A DNA stretch of 64,000 bases from Aequorivita xiaoshiensis (lineage in GTDB: Bacteria > Bacteroidota > Bacteroidia > Flavobacteriales > Flavobacteriaceae). The first letter of the stretch is position 1. Each line of letters opens with the position of its first letter. Of this stretch, positions 8,943-17,690 are shown one piece after another. Under the pieces are notes generated by a model. The model searched no databases. It was not told the origin of the DNA and was given only the letters and a program-made list of their open reading frames with translations. The position numbers were made by a program, and so were the translations under genes. The DNA lies in contig NZ_JAIRBB010000012.1 of the NCBI RefSeq assembly GCF_022008395.1, forward strand, positions 22,143 to 86,142, read 5' to 3'.

Positions 8943-9536
8943 ATTTTACTAAATTATACTTAATTAATTGAAGTCTGGTCCACATATTATTTGCTAAAAT
9001 TTAAGCTTTTCCTTTTGTTAATATTAATTTAAAAACTGAAGACAAAACACATCGATATATTTTGATTTATATGTTAAAAATTGAGAATTGTCTTTTTATA
9101 TTATCTATGGTTTTGTTGGAAACTATTGATGTTTTCTTAGGAAAGTCAAGGTGAAAACATATGATTTTAACCTAACCTAATTTGTTCTCAATCAATTAGC
9201 ATAATTGCAAGTTAAAAGGGCGTGATTTGGTTGTTGAATAGGTATTGAATAATTAGTTTTGCTCTTTTATTCAGTCATGTAGAAAACTTATTATTGTTGA
9301 ATTAATAATTACAGTTATTTTGAATGGAATCTAAGTGAATTGAAGTTAGCGGCATTTATTTATCAATTAAATTAATGCATTTAAAAACTCTATTTTCATA
9401 TTAGTATCTTGAGAAATAAGTTGTAATTTGGTCCTTAATATCTAAAATCTACAGCTTACTGATTATCAGAATTTTATATTTTATAAGAGCTAATATATTC
9501 TATAAAACATAGACCCAATTTCAATAAATCCCAATT
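8943..9536. other. Intergenic stretch with no recognised feature
   Basis: This AT-rich stretch of about 590 bp precedes the glutamate-synthase-domain gene. I see no gene, RNA or clear repeat in it on either strand; the promoter of the next gene should lie here, but no TAnnTTTG box stood out. Confidence 0.5.
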
Positions 9537-11132
9537 ATGCGTACTCAATTCTTTATATTTTCGAGTGTTTTGCTTATAATAACTTTTGCATTAGGCTACT
9601 ACTTAGACCCTTCATGGTATGTGTTTTTTGTAATCGTTTTCCTATTTACTGCTTTAGGGTATTACGATGTATTTCAAACGCGGCATACAATAATGCGAAA
9701 TTATCCCGTGTTCGGTCGTTTGCGTTATGTGCTTGAAGAACTTCGTCCAAAATTGTATCAATACTTTATTGAATCTGACATTGATGGCCGTCCTTTTCAC
9801 AGGGTCGATCGTTCTACCGTGTACCAGAGAGCTAAAGGTGTAAGAGATACCATTCCTTTTGGAACCCAATTAGATCTATATGTAGAAGGCTACGAATGGA
9901 TTTGTCATTCAATAGCACCAAAAGCTTTCGATACCTTAAATAATGATCCACGTATAATTATAGGAAATAAGGATTGTACTCAACCGTATTCTGCTAGTAT
10001 TTTAAATATCTCTGCGATGAGTTTTGGAGCACTCAGTTCCAATGCTGTAGAAGCTTTAAACGCTGGTGCAAAAATTGGTAATTTTGCCCATAATACAGGC
10101 GAAGGAGGATTAAGTGACTATCACCTAAAACACGGAGGTGATTTAATTTGGCAAATTGGAACAGGGTATTTTGGATGTCGTACCGAAGATGGAAGGTTTA
10201 ACCCTGAATTATTCGCAGAAAAAGCTAAACATCCTAATGTTAAGATGATTGAGCTTAAAATTTCTCAAGGAGCAAAACCTGGGCATGGTGGAATACTTCC
10301 TGCTGAGAAAAACTCGGAGGAGATTGCAAGAATTAGACATATTAAACCACACGTTAAAGTAGTATCTCCACCGTATCACTCTGCATTTAACTCTCCTATG
10401 GAAATGGTGAAGTTTATTCAAAAACTAAGAGAACTATCGGGAGGGAAGCCAGTAGGATTTAAATTGTGTATAGGGTATAAAAGTGAATTTATAGCTATAT
10501 GCCAAGCAATGGTAGAACTAGATTTATATCCTGATTTTATTGCTGTAGATGGAGGAGAAGGAGGAACTGGAGCTGCACCACCAGAATTTAGTAATTATGT
10601 AGGTGCACCGTTGTTAGATGGTTTAGATTTCGTGCATAACATCTTAAATGGTATGAATATTCGTAGACATATTAAGGTGATTGCTTCAGGTAAAATTACT
10701 TCTGCGTTCCATATTGCTCGTGCTATTGCTTTAGGAGCAGACGGATGTTACCAAGCGAGAGGTATGAAAATGGCTATTGGGTGTATTCAAGCTTTACTTT
10801 GTAACACCAATAAATGTCCTGTAGGTATTACTACTCAAGACCCTAAATTAACAGTAGGTTTGGTTCCAGAAGATAAGAAAACTCGTGTTGCTAATTATCA
10901 CGAAAAAACAATTAAGAATTTCGTGGAATTATTAGGAGCTACCGGTGTAGATGAAACTAGAAATCTTACACGTACTCATATTTATAGAAGAGTATCATTA
11001 AATGAAATGATTACTTACGAAGAGCTATTCCCGTCTATTAAGGAAGGTTCTATGCTAAATGGTGATATTCCTAAAAAGTATCAGATGGATTTCGCTTACG
11101 CCGATAAAAACCGTTGGGGAATTCACCCATAA
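9537..11132 (+). CDS. FMN-binding glutamate synthase-domain protein, membrane anchored
   Basis: The 531-aa protein has two hydrophobic segments at about residues 4-22 and 27-42, then a soluble domain like the FMN/alpha-barrel part of GltB. Visible motifs are 'SAMSFGALSSNAVEALN', 'NTGEGGLSDYHL', 'ISQGAKPGHGG', 'DGGEGGTGAAP' and the Cys cluster region 'CNTNKCPVGITTQDP'. It lacks the glutaminase and C-terminal domains of true glutamate synthase, so it probably does not make glutamate alone. The family is common in bacteroidetes and its substrate is unknown. The gene stands alone, closed by a terminator at 11152-11192. Confidence 0.9.
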   Translation: MRTQFFIFSSVLLIITFALGYYLDPSWYVFFVIVFLFTALGYYDVFQTRHTIMRNYPVFGRLRYVLEELRPKLYQYFIESDIDGRPFHRVDRSTVYQRAKGVRDTIPFGTQLDLYVEGYEWICHSIAPKAFDTLNNDPRIIIGNKDCTQPYSASILNISAMSFGALSSNAVEALNAGAKIGNFAHNTGEGGLSDYHLKHGGDLIWQIGTGYFGCRTEDGRFNPELFAEKAKHPNVKMIELKISQGAKPGHGGILPAEKNSEEIARIRHIKPHVKVVSPPYHSAFNSPMEMVKFIQKLRELSGGKPVGFKLCIGYKSEFIAICQAMVELDLYPDFIAVDGGEGGTGAAPPEFSNYVGAPLLDGLDFVHNILNGMNIRRHIKVIASGKITSAFHIARAIALGADGCYQARGMKMAIGCIQALLCNTNKCPVGITTQDPKLTVGLVPEDKKTRVANYHEKTIKNFVELLGATGVDETRNLTRTHIYRRVSLNEMITYEELFPSIKEGSMLNGDIPKKYQMDFAYADKNRWGIHP

Positions 11133-11151
11133 TCGATAATAAGTTAAAGAC

Positions 11152-11192
11152 AAAAAAGAGTCTGATTCTATAGTAGAATCAGACTCTTTTTT
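11152..11192. terminator. Bidirectional terminator between convergent genes
   Basis: The arms GAGTCTGATTCTA and TAGAATCAGACTC are perfect and flanked by A6 and T6, giving a 19-bp stem with a 3-base loop. The last bases overlap the stop region of the leftward receiver gene. Confidence 0.9.
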
Positions 11193-11754
11193 ATTTCCTA
11201 AATAGGTTCATTATCTTGTCTAATATCGTTGGTTCTTTCTGGTTCTCTTTATCCTCATCTTCATTATCATCACCAAAAGTGTATTCTCTTAAAAAGTCGC
11301 TATGAGATTTGCTAGAATCGTATTTTCGTCTCTGCCTATCTATACGGTCCATTTTATCTTGACTATTTGCTATAATAGTCTCAAATAACGGGAGTAATCT
11401 TTCATTAAGTGTATTAATAGGTTCTTTGAGAAAAAAACCTTCGGCACCACTCTTTAATAATTCATCCTTATCTCCTTCGTATTTTAAATTTCCTGTGATA
11501 ACTACTATTGGAATATTGTCGTTATAATTTTTAGAAATTCTAATTACATCAAATGCATTCATTCCTACAAGTTTAAAGTCGGTAATAACCATATCTGGAA
11601 TGTATGTTTTTAAAGCATTTATTAAACTTATCTCGCTATCTACAAATCGAATTTCAGGATTTACTGAAATTTTTTTAAGCTGTCGTTGAAGTAAAAAAGT
11701 ATCTGATACTAAATCTTCAACTATCAAAAAATTCATATTATCAGGTAAAGCCAT
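11191..11754 (-). CDS. Single-domain response regulator with acidic tail
   Basis: The 187-aa protein is a CheY-like receiver with the acidic pair in 'IVEDLVSD', the phosphoacceptor Asp59 in 'VITDF', Thr87 in 'VVITGN' and Lys110 in 'FFLKEP'. There is no DNA-binding output domain. The last 50 residues are charged and probably disordered ('FGDDNEDEDKENQKEP'). An alternative start at Met7 would shorten it by six residues. It is encoded opposite the histidine kinase at 11919 and may be a second partner of that kinase, or act in a phosphorelay. It shares the 3' terminator with the glutamate-synthase-domain gene. Confidence 0.85.
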   Translation of the reverse strand: MALPDNMNFLIVEDLVSDTFLLQRQLKKISVNPEIRFVDSEISLINALKTYIPDMVITDFKLVGMNAFDVIRISKNYNDNIPIVVITGNLKYEGDKDELLKSGAEGFFLKEPINTLNERLLPLFETIIANSQDKMDRIDRQRRKYDSSKSHSDFLREYTFGDDNEDEDKENQKEPTILDKIMNLFRK

Positions 11755-11918
11755 CTTGGATAGGTTGGGGTTAGACTAGTAAATTTATCTAATTATTTGG
11801 TCATTTTATACTTACGGTGGATTATTTGAAATTATTTTTTGGATTATTGTCATGTAAATCTAGTTCATTACTTTTGAAAGGATAGCTGTATTTTTTTTAC
11901 AACTTATACCATTTGCCT

Positions 11919-13370
11919 ATGAAAAGAATTAGAAAAGTTGGTTTAACTAATTTTATATTACTAGTCTCTTCGCTTATTCTTGTGATTATCTTAATAGGAT
12001 TTTCATTTATGCAAAATGCTGATTCTGCCGATGAAATTGCTGAAAGTTGGAAGGTAAAAAACAATATTGATCAAATTTCTTCAACAATATCTAAAATGGA
12101 GAGCTTTGGCTTAACCTATAGATACACTAATAATATTAAGCATAAAGAAGAATTCAGGTTAGCTGAAAAAGAATACGACTCATTATTAAAATCGTTAAGA
12201 TATTTAGTTCGTGAAACAGAACAACAAGTAAATCAGGTAAATACGATTGAGGCTAAAATGGATGCTAACCTTAAATTGTTAGACAGTATTTTATTAAATC
12301 CAACTTCCAATTTATCTTCAATTGAGAATGATAATCATCGCGATGTTCATTTTAATGATGACGTATCATCAATATTGAAAGATCTTTTAATAACGGCCGA
12401 TGTTATTCTTGATAAGCGAATTAGAAAGTTTACTACTTGGAAACTTATAATTCTAGCAGGATTGGGGATTGCTACTATCATCGTTTTCCTAAGTCTTTTT
12501 AACTTAATAAAAAAAATCAGACCTTTGATAGAAGAGCTTCTCCAAACACAGTCCGATTTAGAACGTTCAAACAAAAATTTACAACATACCTTAAAAGATT
12601 TAAAAATTTCTAATGCCGAGAAGCAAAGGGAGATTAAAGCAAAAGAAAGGGCAATAGAAGAGGCAGCTAAATTAAATGAGTCTCTTATTGTAAAAAATCA
12701 ACAATTAGATCATTTTGCCTACGTAGCTTCCCACGACTTGCAAGAGCCATTACGTACAGTTTCAAACTACTTAGAAATATTTCAAGAAGATTTCCCGGAA
12801 CGAGTGGAAGGGGAAGCTGTAATGTATTTTAACTTTATAAATAAGGCAGTAGAACGAATGCGAAACCTTATTAGCGGGCTCCTTTCTTTTTCCAGAATTG
12901 GTACAAGCGGTCAGATGGAGGAAGTGAACTTAAATGAAACATTAGAAAAAATTAAAGATGATTTCGCTGTAGTAATTGAAGAACGTGGAATTGTAATAGA
13001 GCACGACCCGTTACCAACAATAACAGGATACAGAATTGAGATAAAACAATTATTTCAAAATCTTATTTCTAATGCTATAAAATTCACCAAACCAGAGGTG
13101 CAACCTAACATTAAAATATCTTTCGACGAAACAGATAACTATTTCAACTTTCATATAAAAGATAATGGAATAGGTATTCCTGAGAAAGATTTTACTAAGG
13201 TTTTCGATATGTTTAGCAGGCTTAATAGCAATAAAGACTATGAAGGTCAGGGTATAGGTTTAGCATTTTGTCAGAAAATAGTTGAACTTCATTTGGGTAA
13301 CATTTGGGTAAGTTCTACTATTGGAGTTGGTACCACTGTTCATTTTACTTTAAAAAAAATAACTATATGA
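11919..13370 (+). CDS. Membrane sensor histidine kinase (CHASE3-like sensor)
   Basis: The ATG at 11919 is preferred over an in-frame TTG six bases earlier. The 483-aa kinase has a transmembrane helix at about 9-30, a helical periplasmic domain of about 140 residues resembling CHASE3, a second helix at about 173-195, a coiled coil to about 262, then HisKA and HATPase domains. The phosphoacceptor His272 lies in 'SHDLQEPLRTVSNY'. The ATP-binding boxes are 'NLISNAIKF', 'DNGIGIPEKDF' and 'GQGIGLAFCQKIVE'. The layout resembles bacteriophytochrome-type kinases that act with Rcp-type receivers. The receiver encoded directly downstream overlaps it by ATGA and is the likely partner. Confidence 0.9.
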   Translation: MKRIRKVGLTNFILLVSSLILVIILIGFSFMQNADSADEIAESWKVKNNIDQISSTISKMESFGLTYRYTNNIKHKEEFRLAEKEYDSLLKSLRYLVRETEQQVNQVNTIEAKMDANLKLLDSILLNPTSNLSSIENDNHRDVHFNDDVSSILKDLLITADVILDKRIRKFTTWKLIILAGLGIATIIVFLSLFNLIKKIRPLIEELLQTQSDLERSNKNLQHTLKDLKISNAEKQREIKAKERAIEEAAKLNESLIVKNQQLDHFAYVASHDLQEPLRTVSNYLEIFQEDFPERVEGEAVMYFNFINKAVERMRNLISGLLSFSRIGTSGQMEEVNLNETLEKIKDDFAVVIEERGIVIEHDPLPTITGYRIEIKQLFQNLISNAIKFTKPEVQPNIKISFDETDNYFNFHIKDNGIGIPEKDFTKVFDMFSRLNSNKDYEGQGIGLAFCQKIVELHLGNIWVSSTIGVGTTVHFTLKKITI

Positions 13371-13783
13371 AAAAATTAAAAAATGTATTGCTTATTGACG
13401 ATTCGGAAAGTGATAATTTCTATCACGCTCGAAAGATCAAAAAAATGGGTATAAGCGATAATATTCATATATGCTATAGCGGACATGAAGCCTTAGAATA
13501 TCTAAAAAGTGAACTAGACGGTAAACACCCTCAGCCCACGTTGATATTTTTGGATATCAATATGCCAGGAATGAACGGATGGGAGTTTTTGGAAGAATAT
13601 GAAAAACTTTCGGTGTCTCAGCAAGGAGAAGTTGTGCTTACAATGCTAAGTAATTCAATAGACGAAAGAGATAAAACTAGAGCTATGGAATTTAAAAGTG
13701 TTCATGGTTTTTATAACAAGCCCCTTAATGAAGATTACCTTAAGACTATAATAGATACTTATTTAAAAAAATACCTTACCTAA
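13367..13783 (+). CDS. Single-domain response regulator (Rcp1 type)
   Basis: The start is placed at the ATG that overlaps the kinase stop codon (ATGA). The 138-aa product is a CheY-like receiver with 'LIDDSESD', Asp63 in 'FLDINMPGMNGWEFL' and Lys in 'FYNKPL'. No output domain is present, so it must act by protein contact. Coupled translation points to the preceding kinase as its phosphodonor. Confidence 0.9.
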   Translation: MKKLKNVLLIDDSESDNFYHARKIKKMGISDNIHICYSGHEALEYLKSELDGKHPQPTLIFLDINMPGMNGWEFLEEYEKLSVSQQGEVVLTMLSNSIDERDKTRAMEFKSVHGFYNKPLNEDYLKTIIDTYLKKYLT

Positions 13784-13852
13784 TCTTGGCTTTTCGAGTA
13801 GCGGTGTATTGAAATAGCCTTTTTTTTTATTAATCTTCTTTAAATACAGCCA

Positions 13853-13897
13853 TAAAAAAGGCCAGCACATAAATAGTTGGTCAATTAGGTGCTGGCC
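13853..13897 (-). terminator. Terminator of the GT2 gene (leftward)
   Basis: GGCCAGCAC at 13860-13868 pairs perfectly with GTGCTGGCC at 13889-13897. On the minus strand the hairpin is followed by TTTTTT, 32 bp after the stop of the glycosyltransferase gene. The 20-base loop is long. Confidence 0.7.
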
Positions 13898-13928
13898 AGA
13901 AATCCTGTCGGATCTAAATTTATAATTG

Positions 13929-15341
13929 TTATCCTCGCGTTAACCAGCCTCTTTTACTAGCAGTAGCGATTGCATAAGGAGTAATCCAGAATAATGCAAA
14001 AGTGTACAATATGCTATATGAATACGCCCAAAAAGATTCTGAAATATTGTATCGTTTGGCATAGAATAACATCGGAAAACTTGAGAATATAAGAATTCCG
14101 AATAACGTAGAGCTAAAGAACAATATCGGGTGTGTTACTATAAAGAATAACATAAACAGAATAAATGGATAGCTCATTATAATCTTTAACGATTGACTTA
14201 TAAACAATAAACGTATTCCAGATTTTGATTCCTCTCTAAAATTAGTGAATACATATTTAGACATTTCAATGTTTTCGCGCACATTACTTCGGCCCCATCT
14301 AATGAACATTTTATATAAACCCTTATAATTTTCAGGTACGTTAGTATAAGCATAAGCATTACGTTGAAACAAGACTTTATTACCTTGTTTCAATATCATA
14401 TTCGTCATGGCTCTATCTTCGCCTATATCTGATGGTTTCCCCATAAATGTTTGATTTATCCATTCAGGAAGTACAGCAAAAACAGCACTTCGGCGGTATG
14501 CAGCTAATGCTCCTGGAGTACATAATACCGAGTTAAGACTACTTTCTGCAGAACGTACAAATTCAAAACTAAGTACGAAACTTACATCGAGCATTTTTGG
14601 TAAAAGCGCTTTTTTGTTGTTTAATACTCGAATGTTTCCAGCTACCGCCCCGCATTTTTCATCTAGCATAAACGGGCTAACCAAATTTCTTAAAGTATCT
14701 TCATTTACAACAGAATCACTATCTACAGTTACAAACACATCTCCAGTCCCAATATTGAATCCACGATAAAGCGCGTGACGTTTACCTTTGTTTTTAGGTT
14801 GTTGAAATATAGTAACTCTATCTCCTAAATCCTTTTTGGCTTGTTGTATCCAACGCCAAGTATCATCTTTACTCCCATCGTCAATAGCTAATAATTGTAA
14901 TTTTTCTGCTGGGTAGTTACTGTTGGCTAAACTTTTTAGTGTTTCCCACACTTGTTTCCCTTCATTGTAAGCAGGGACTATTACTGTACAAGTAGGTAAT
15001 TCCTCATCGCTTACAGATGCTATAGCCTTGTATTTGAAATATCTAATAAGAGTATAAATAAAGAACCCAGCTTTAAAGACTAAAAGAGCAGTAGCCATAA
15101 CTAAAAATGCATAACCAAGGGTCGAGCTCATACGTTCTTCACGAAAATTTGCAAAGTCAGTATCTAAATAGAAAAAGAGATAAGTAGCAATAAAAATTAA
15201 TAAGAACGTACTAGCAAGCACAAATATCCCCCAAGGGTTTGTACGTGAAACCGACTTATTTTGACTAGTGTAATTAATAGCTACATGTTCTGTAGATTTA
15301 TCTAAATGATTTCCTGAAGTGTCTTGTGTGTTGTTGTTCAT
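13929..15341 (-). CDS. Family 2 glycosyltransferase, membrane bound (processive type)
   Basis: The 470-aa protein has two N-terminal membrane helices (about 37-58 and 73-95), a cytoplasmic GT-A domain and at least three C-terminal helices (about 375-465). The catalytic domain shows 'PAYNEGKQVWETL', 'DDGSKDDT', the metal-binding 'TVDSDSVV', 'GEDRAMTNMIL' as the general-base region and 'IRWGRSNVRE', which stands in place of the Q(Q/R)xRW of hyaluronan, chitin and PNAG synthases. It therefore most likely builds an extracellular polysaccharide while exporting it. The sugar cannot be told. It is a single-gene unit without other polysaccharide genes nearby. Confidence 0.85.
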   Translation of the reverse strand: MNNNTQDTSGNHLDKSTEHVAINYTSQNKSVSRTNPWGIFVLASTFLLIFIATYLFFYLDTDFANFREERMSSTLGYAFLVMATALLVFKAGFFIYTLIRYFKYKAIASVSDEELPTCTVIVPAYNEGKQVWETLKSLANSNYPAEKLQLLAIDDGSKDDTWRWIQQAKKDLGDRVTIFQQPKNKGKRHALYRGFNIGTGDVFVTVDSDSVVNEDTLRNLVSPFMLDEKCGAVAGNIRVLNNKKALLPKMLDVSFVLSFEFVRSAESSLNSVLCTPGALAAYRRSAVFAVLPEWINQTFMGKPSDIGEDRAMTNMILKQGNKVLFQRNAYAYTNVPENYKGLYKMFIRWGRSNVRENIEMSKYVFTNFREESKSGIRLLFISQSLKIIMSYPFILFMLFFIVTHPILFFSSTLFGILIFSSFPMLFYAKRYNISESFWAYSYSILYTFALFWITPYAIATASKRGWLTRG

Positions 15342-15712
15342 TTTAAATCCTTAATTGATTCTTAATCGCTTTTAAAAATTGTTTATCAATTCGAGGAAGT
15401 GTTTAGCAACTGTTGTGCCGTGTGGAATTTGCTAGGTTTTATAGAGATTTTAGGGATTTAAGGCTACAAAAAGTGTATAGATTTTATACAGTTGGATATC
15501 CAATTATACAGTTTGGATCGTAAGTGAGTCTAGATTGTGTAGATTATTGTTCAATATTTAATATGGAGTAATAATTGCTATAATTACTAATATCGGAAAC
15601 TAGTTAAGATCTAAATGTTTCGTAAGTTAGTATTAATTTGTTCGTTTTTTCGACTATTGGAAAAACGAACAATTTTAATGTTTAAGAGTAAAATAAATTT
15701 AAAATAATAACT
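15342..15712. other. Divergent intergenic region between GT2 gene and lipoprotein gene
   Basis: The 371 bp should carry promoters for both neighbours. Apart from the inverted repeat listed separately, no clear TAnnTTTG box or RNA gene was recognised. Confidence 0.5.
15638..15672 (+). other. Inverted repeat in the leader of the lipoprotein gene
   Basis: A perfect 12-bp inverted repeat (TTGTTCGTTTTT with AAAAACGAACAA, 11-base loop) ends 40 bp before the start codon at 15713 and is followed by TTTT. It could be an attenuator-like hairpin or a regulator site. There is no gene just upstream on the + strand for it to terminate. Confidence 0.6.
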
Positions 15713-16186
15713 ATGAATATCATTAAAAGCCTTCCATTACTTACATTATTGGGTCTGTTTACTGCTTGCGGTGTAACAAAAACCGATACGGATACAAACA
15801 CTAATTCAAATCCGATTGAAACTACCAACAGAGGTAGAGCAAACACTGATGTAGCTGTTAAAGGCGATAGGTCCAATAGATCCCAACAGTTATCTACTGA
15901 AACTCCTAACAAAGAATTGTCAAGGAAACAGATTGAAGAAGCTGCTAAGGCTAGAAATCAAAAAATGTTTGTAGATCTCGCTATGACGGAGGAGCAAGTA
16001 AAAAAATTTAATAATGAATGGAATAGAACTTTGCAAAATTGGAACAAAAACAATCGAAATAGGGTAATGAATAGCTTTGAGCGCACCGAACTTCAAGACA
16101 ATATTTTAAGTAACATACTAAGTGAAACTCAATTTAAAAATTACAGAGTTTGGGCACGTGAAAACGCAGGAAGCCGATTAGATTAA
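15713..16186 (+). CDS. Lipoprotein of unknown function, helical C-terminal domain
   Basis: The 157-aa protein has a lipobox 'LFTACG' with the lipidated Cys near residue 19, then a Thr/Asn/Asp-rich linker of about 50 residues. The C-terminal 90 residues are helical and charged ('KQIEEAAKARNQKMF', 'MTEEQVKKFNNEWNRTLQ', 'LSNILSETQFKNYRVWAREN'). The pattern 'MTEEQVKKF...LSETQFKNY' resembles the repeated LTxxQ helices of Spy/CpxP-like periplasmic proteins, but the likeness is weak. I do not recognise a family with confidence. Confidence 0.75.
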   Translation: MNIIKSLPLLTLLGLFTACGVTKTDTDTNTNSNPIETTNRGRANTDVAVKGDRSNRSQQLSTETPNKELSRKQIEEAAKARNQKMFVDLAMTEEQVKKFNNEWNRTLQNWNKNNRNRVMNSFERTELQDNILSNILSETQFKNYRVWARENAGSRLD

Positions 16187-16517
16187 TTCGCTGGAAACAA
16201 GGTTTAAATTGGATTTTGTAGCTGTATTTTGAGTATTAGTACCTGATAAGTACGTGGCGATACGTATTGTTTTAATACGTTAGAAATTGTTTCTTTGGTA
16301 AAAGTGTATAAGTATATTCTAGTAGGGTGTTGAAAGATTCATAATATTTACCCCACAATATTTAAGCAATAAACTTACCAGTCAAAATTTAACTTCAGAA
16401 AGTTCTGATTTAAAAATTAAAATCCCTTTGTTGTAACATTTCAACATACTTTGGTTTTGATAGAAACCGAGCTTTTGAGTACGAAACATATAAACTTAAA
16501 TAGTTTGATTATTAATT
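16187..16517. other. Intergenic stretch with a short inverted repeat
   Basis: A 7-bp inverted repeat (ACGTATT/AATACGT) lies at 16262-16280. It has no T-run and its role is unclear. Nothing else is recognised in this 331-bp stretch. Confidence 0.4.
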
Positions 16518-16958
16518 ATGGATACATTTTTTTCAGAAGCTTTAAAGGAAGCAGAAATCGGTATAGCAGAAGGCGGAATCCCGGTTGGAGCTGTTTTGGT
16601 GCATAATGGAGAGATTATTGGACGCGGACATAACAAAAGAGTTCAAAAAGGTAGTCCTATTATACACGCAGAGATGGATGCTATTGAAAATGCTGGCCGA
16701 CAATCGGTGTCAGTTTATAAGGAAAGTGTTCTATATACTACTTTATCGCCTTGCCCCATGTGTGCAGGGGCGATTTTACATTATGGTATTCCAAAGATTG
16801 TTATTGGTGAAAACACCAATTATCTAGGTGCCGAGGATATGTTGATAGAAAACGGAGTTTCGGTGATTGTGTTAAACGATAGAAGGTGTAAGCAACTCGT
16901 AGATTATTTCATTTCTGAAAATCCTGAGCTCTGGAATGAAGATGTTGGAGCGTCATAA
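16518..16958 (+). CDS. Cytosine deaminase of the fungal FCY1 type
   Basis: This 146-aa zinc deaminase carries His50 and Glu52 in 'IIHAEMDAIENAGR' and the Cys pair 79/82 in 'LSPCPMCAGAI'. Its sequence follows yeast cytosine deaminase (Fcy1) very closely along its length: 'GRGHNKRVQKGS', 'VYKESVLYTTLSPC', 'YGIPKIVIGENTNY', 'DDRRC'-like 'NDRRCKQLVDYFI' and the end 'ELWNEDVG', where yeast has 'DWFEDIG' with the cytosine-contacting Asp. It is therefore expected to convert cytosine to uracil in pyrimidine salvage. This is neither TadA nor the CodA amidohydrolase type. It stands alone. Confidence 0.88.
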   Translation: MDTFFSEALKEAEIGIAEGGIPVGAVLVHNGEIIGRGHNKRVQKGSPIIHAEMDAIENAGRQSVSVYKESVLYTTLSPCPMCAGAILHYGIPKIVIGENTNYLGAEDMLIENGVSVIVLNDRRCKQLVDYFISENPELWNEDVGAS

Positions 16959-17114
16959 ACTACTTAATCTGAGTGATTTATTGAGATGCTTGTAGGAAAT
17001 GAACACATAATGTAGTAGAAATCGACTTGTGTTTTGCTAAAACAAGAGTGTAATATATTAAGCTAGATTCTGGAATCTAGTAATATCGTAATCTGTAGAT
17101 GTTTATGGAAACCG

Positions 17115-17198
17115 TTATAGTCTTTCTTGTAGCTCCATAATAATGAATAGAGCTAAGAAAAGTCCAACAGTCCATATTGCTAATAAACCTAATCCCAT
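17115..17198 (-). CDS. Candidate 27-aa membrane microprotein, possibly leaderless
   Basis: An ATG frame of 27 codons encodes one hydrophobic helix ('GLGLLAIWTVGLFLALFII') with a charged end ('MELQERL'). A perfect -7 box TAAGTTTG ends only 4 bp before the ATG, with a TTG 21 bp further upstream, so the transcript would begin at or next to the start codon. There is no recognised family. The small size makes chance possible. Confidence 0.4.
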   Translation of the reverse strand: MGLGLLAIWTVGLFLALFIIMELQERL

Positions 17199-17202
17199 AC
17201 GG

Positions 17203-17210
17203 CAAACTTA
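17203..17210 (-). promoter_or_regulatory. Candidate -7 box directly before the microprotein ATG
   Basis: On the minus strand TAAGTTTG matches TAnnTTTG exactly, and a TTG lies 21 bp upstream. Only CCGT separates it from the ATG. Confidence 0.4.
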
Positions 17211-17330
17211 CTAAATTTATTTAATCGATTTCAACTATTTTCTTGAAAAAATTAAACAAGAAGAACTTAGCAATAATAGCTTTGTGAAGTGGCTAAGAAA
17301 TCCAATTTTACAGCAGATTTAAACCCCCTT

Positions 17331-17549
17331 TTAATCGTCACAACCTAAATATGTTACGTTGTTTCCCTCACTAGCTTGTTGTGAAAGTACAGGCTCCCCA
17401 TCGCTGCAATTAACTACATCGCCATAAAAAACACCTTCATTTCCAAGAAACTTTCCTCTGCAATTGCAGTTGTCATCGGAGCCACAGCCTAATAAAACTG
17501 TTGCTGCTAAAAGGAAACCTAATTTCTTAATATTCTTAATCTTAAACAT
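17331..17549 (-). CDS. Small Cys-rich lipoprotein
   Basis: The start is set at the second Met (17549), giving 'MFKIKNIKKLGFLLAATVLLGCG', a lipoprotein signal with the Cys near residue 22; a start 21 bp upstream is possible. The mature part has only about 50 residues, with 'DDNCNCRGKF' and single Cys later, and suggests a small disulphide-bonded surface or periplasmic protein. The family is not recognised. A perfect TAnnTTTG box lies about 50 bp upstream. Confidence 0.7.
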   Translation of the reverse strand: MFKIKNIKKLGFLLAATVLLGCGSDDNCNCRGKFLGNEGVFYGDVVNCSDGEPVLSQQASEGNNVTYLGCDD

Positions 17550-17596
17550 AAAGCAATTTTTAATTCTCAATTTTTTTAATGGTTGTTGTACACTTG

Positions 17597-17604
17597 CAAA
17601 GATA
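17597..17604 (-). promoter_or_regulatory. Promoter -7 box of the small lipoprotein gene
   Basis: TATCTTTG on the minus strand matches TAnnTTTG, about 48 bp before the chosen start codon. It separates the lipoprotein gene from the thiamine operon that ends at 17691. Confidence 0.5.
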
Positions 17605-17690
17605 AAGAAAGATTGTTGAGGGTAATTGACTAAATTATTTTTGGGGCATACATTCTCTATGGCTATAATTTTTATACTAAAACCGTTCCT

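Noticed and set aside
11913..11918. TTG start for the histidine kinase
   Set aside because: An ATG two codons later gives the same protein with a more usual start.
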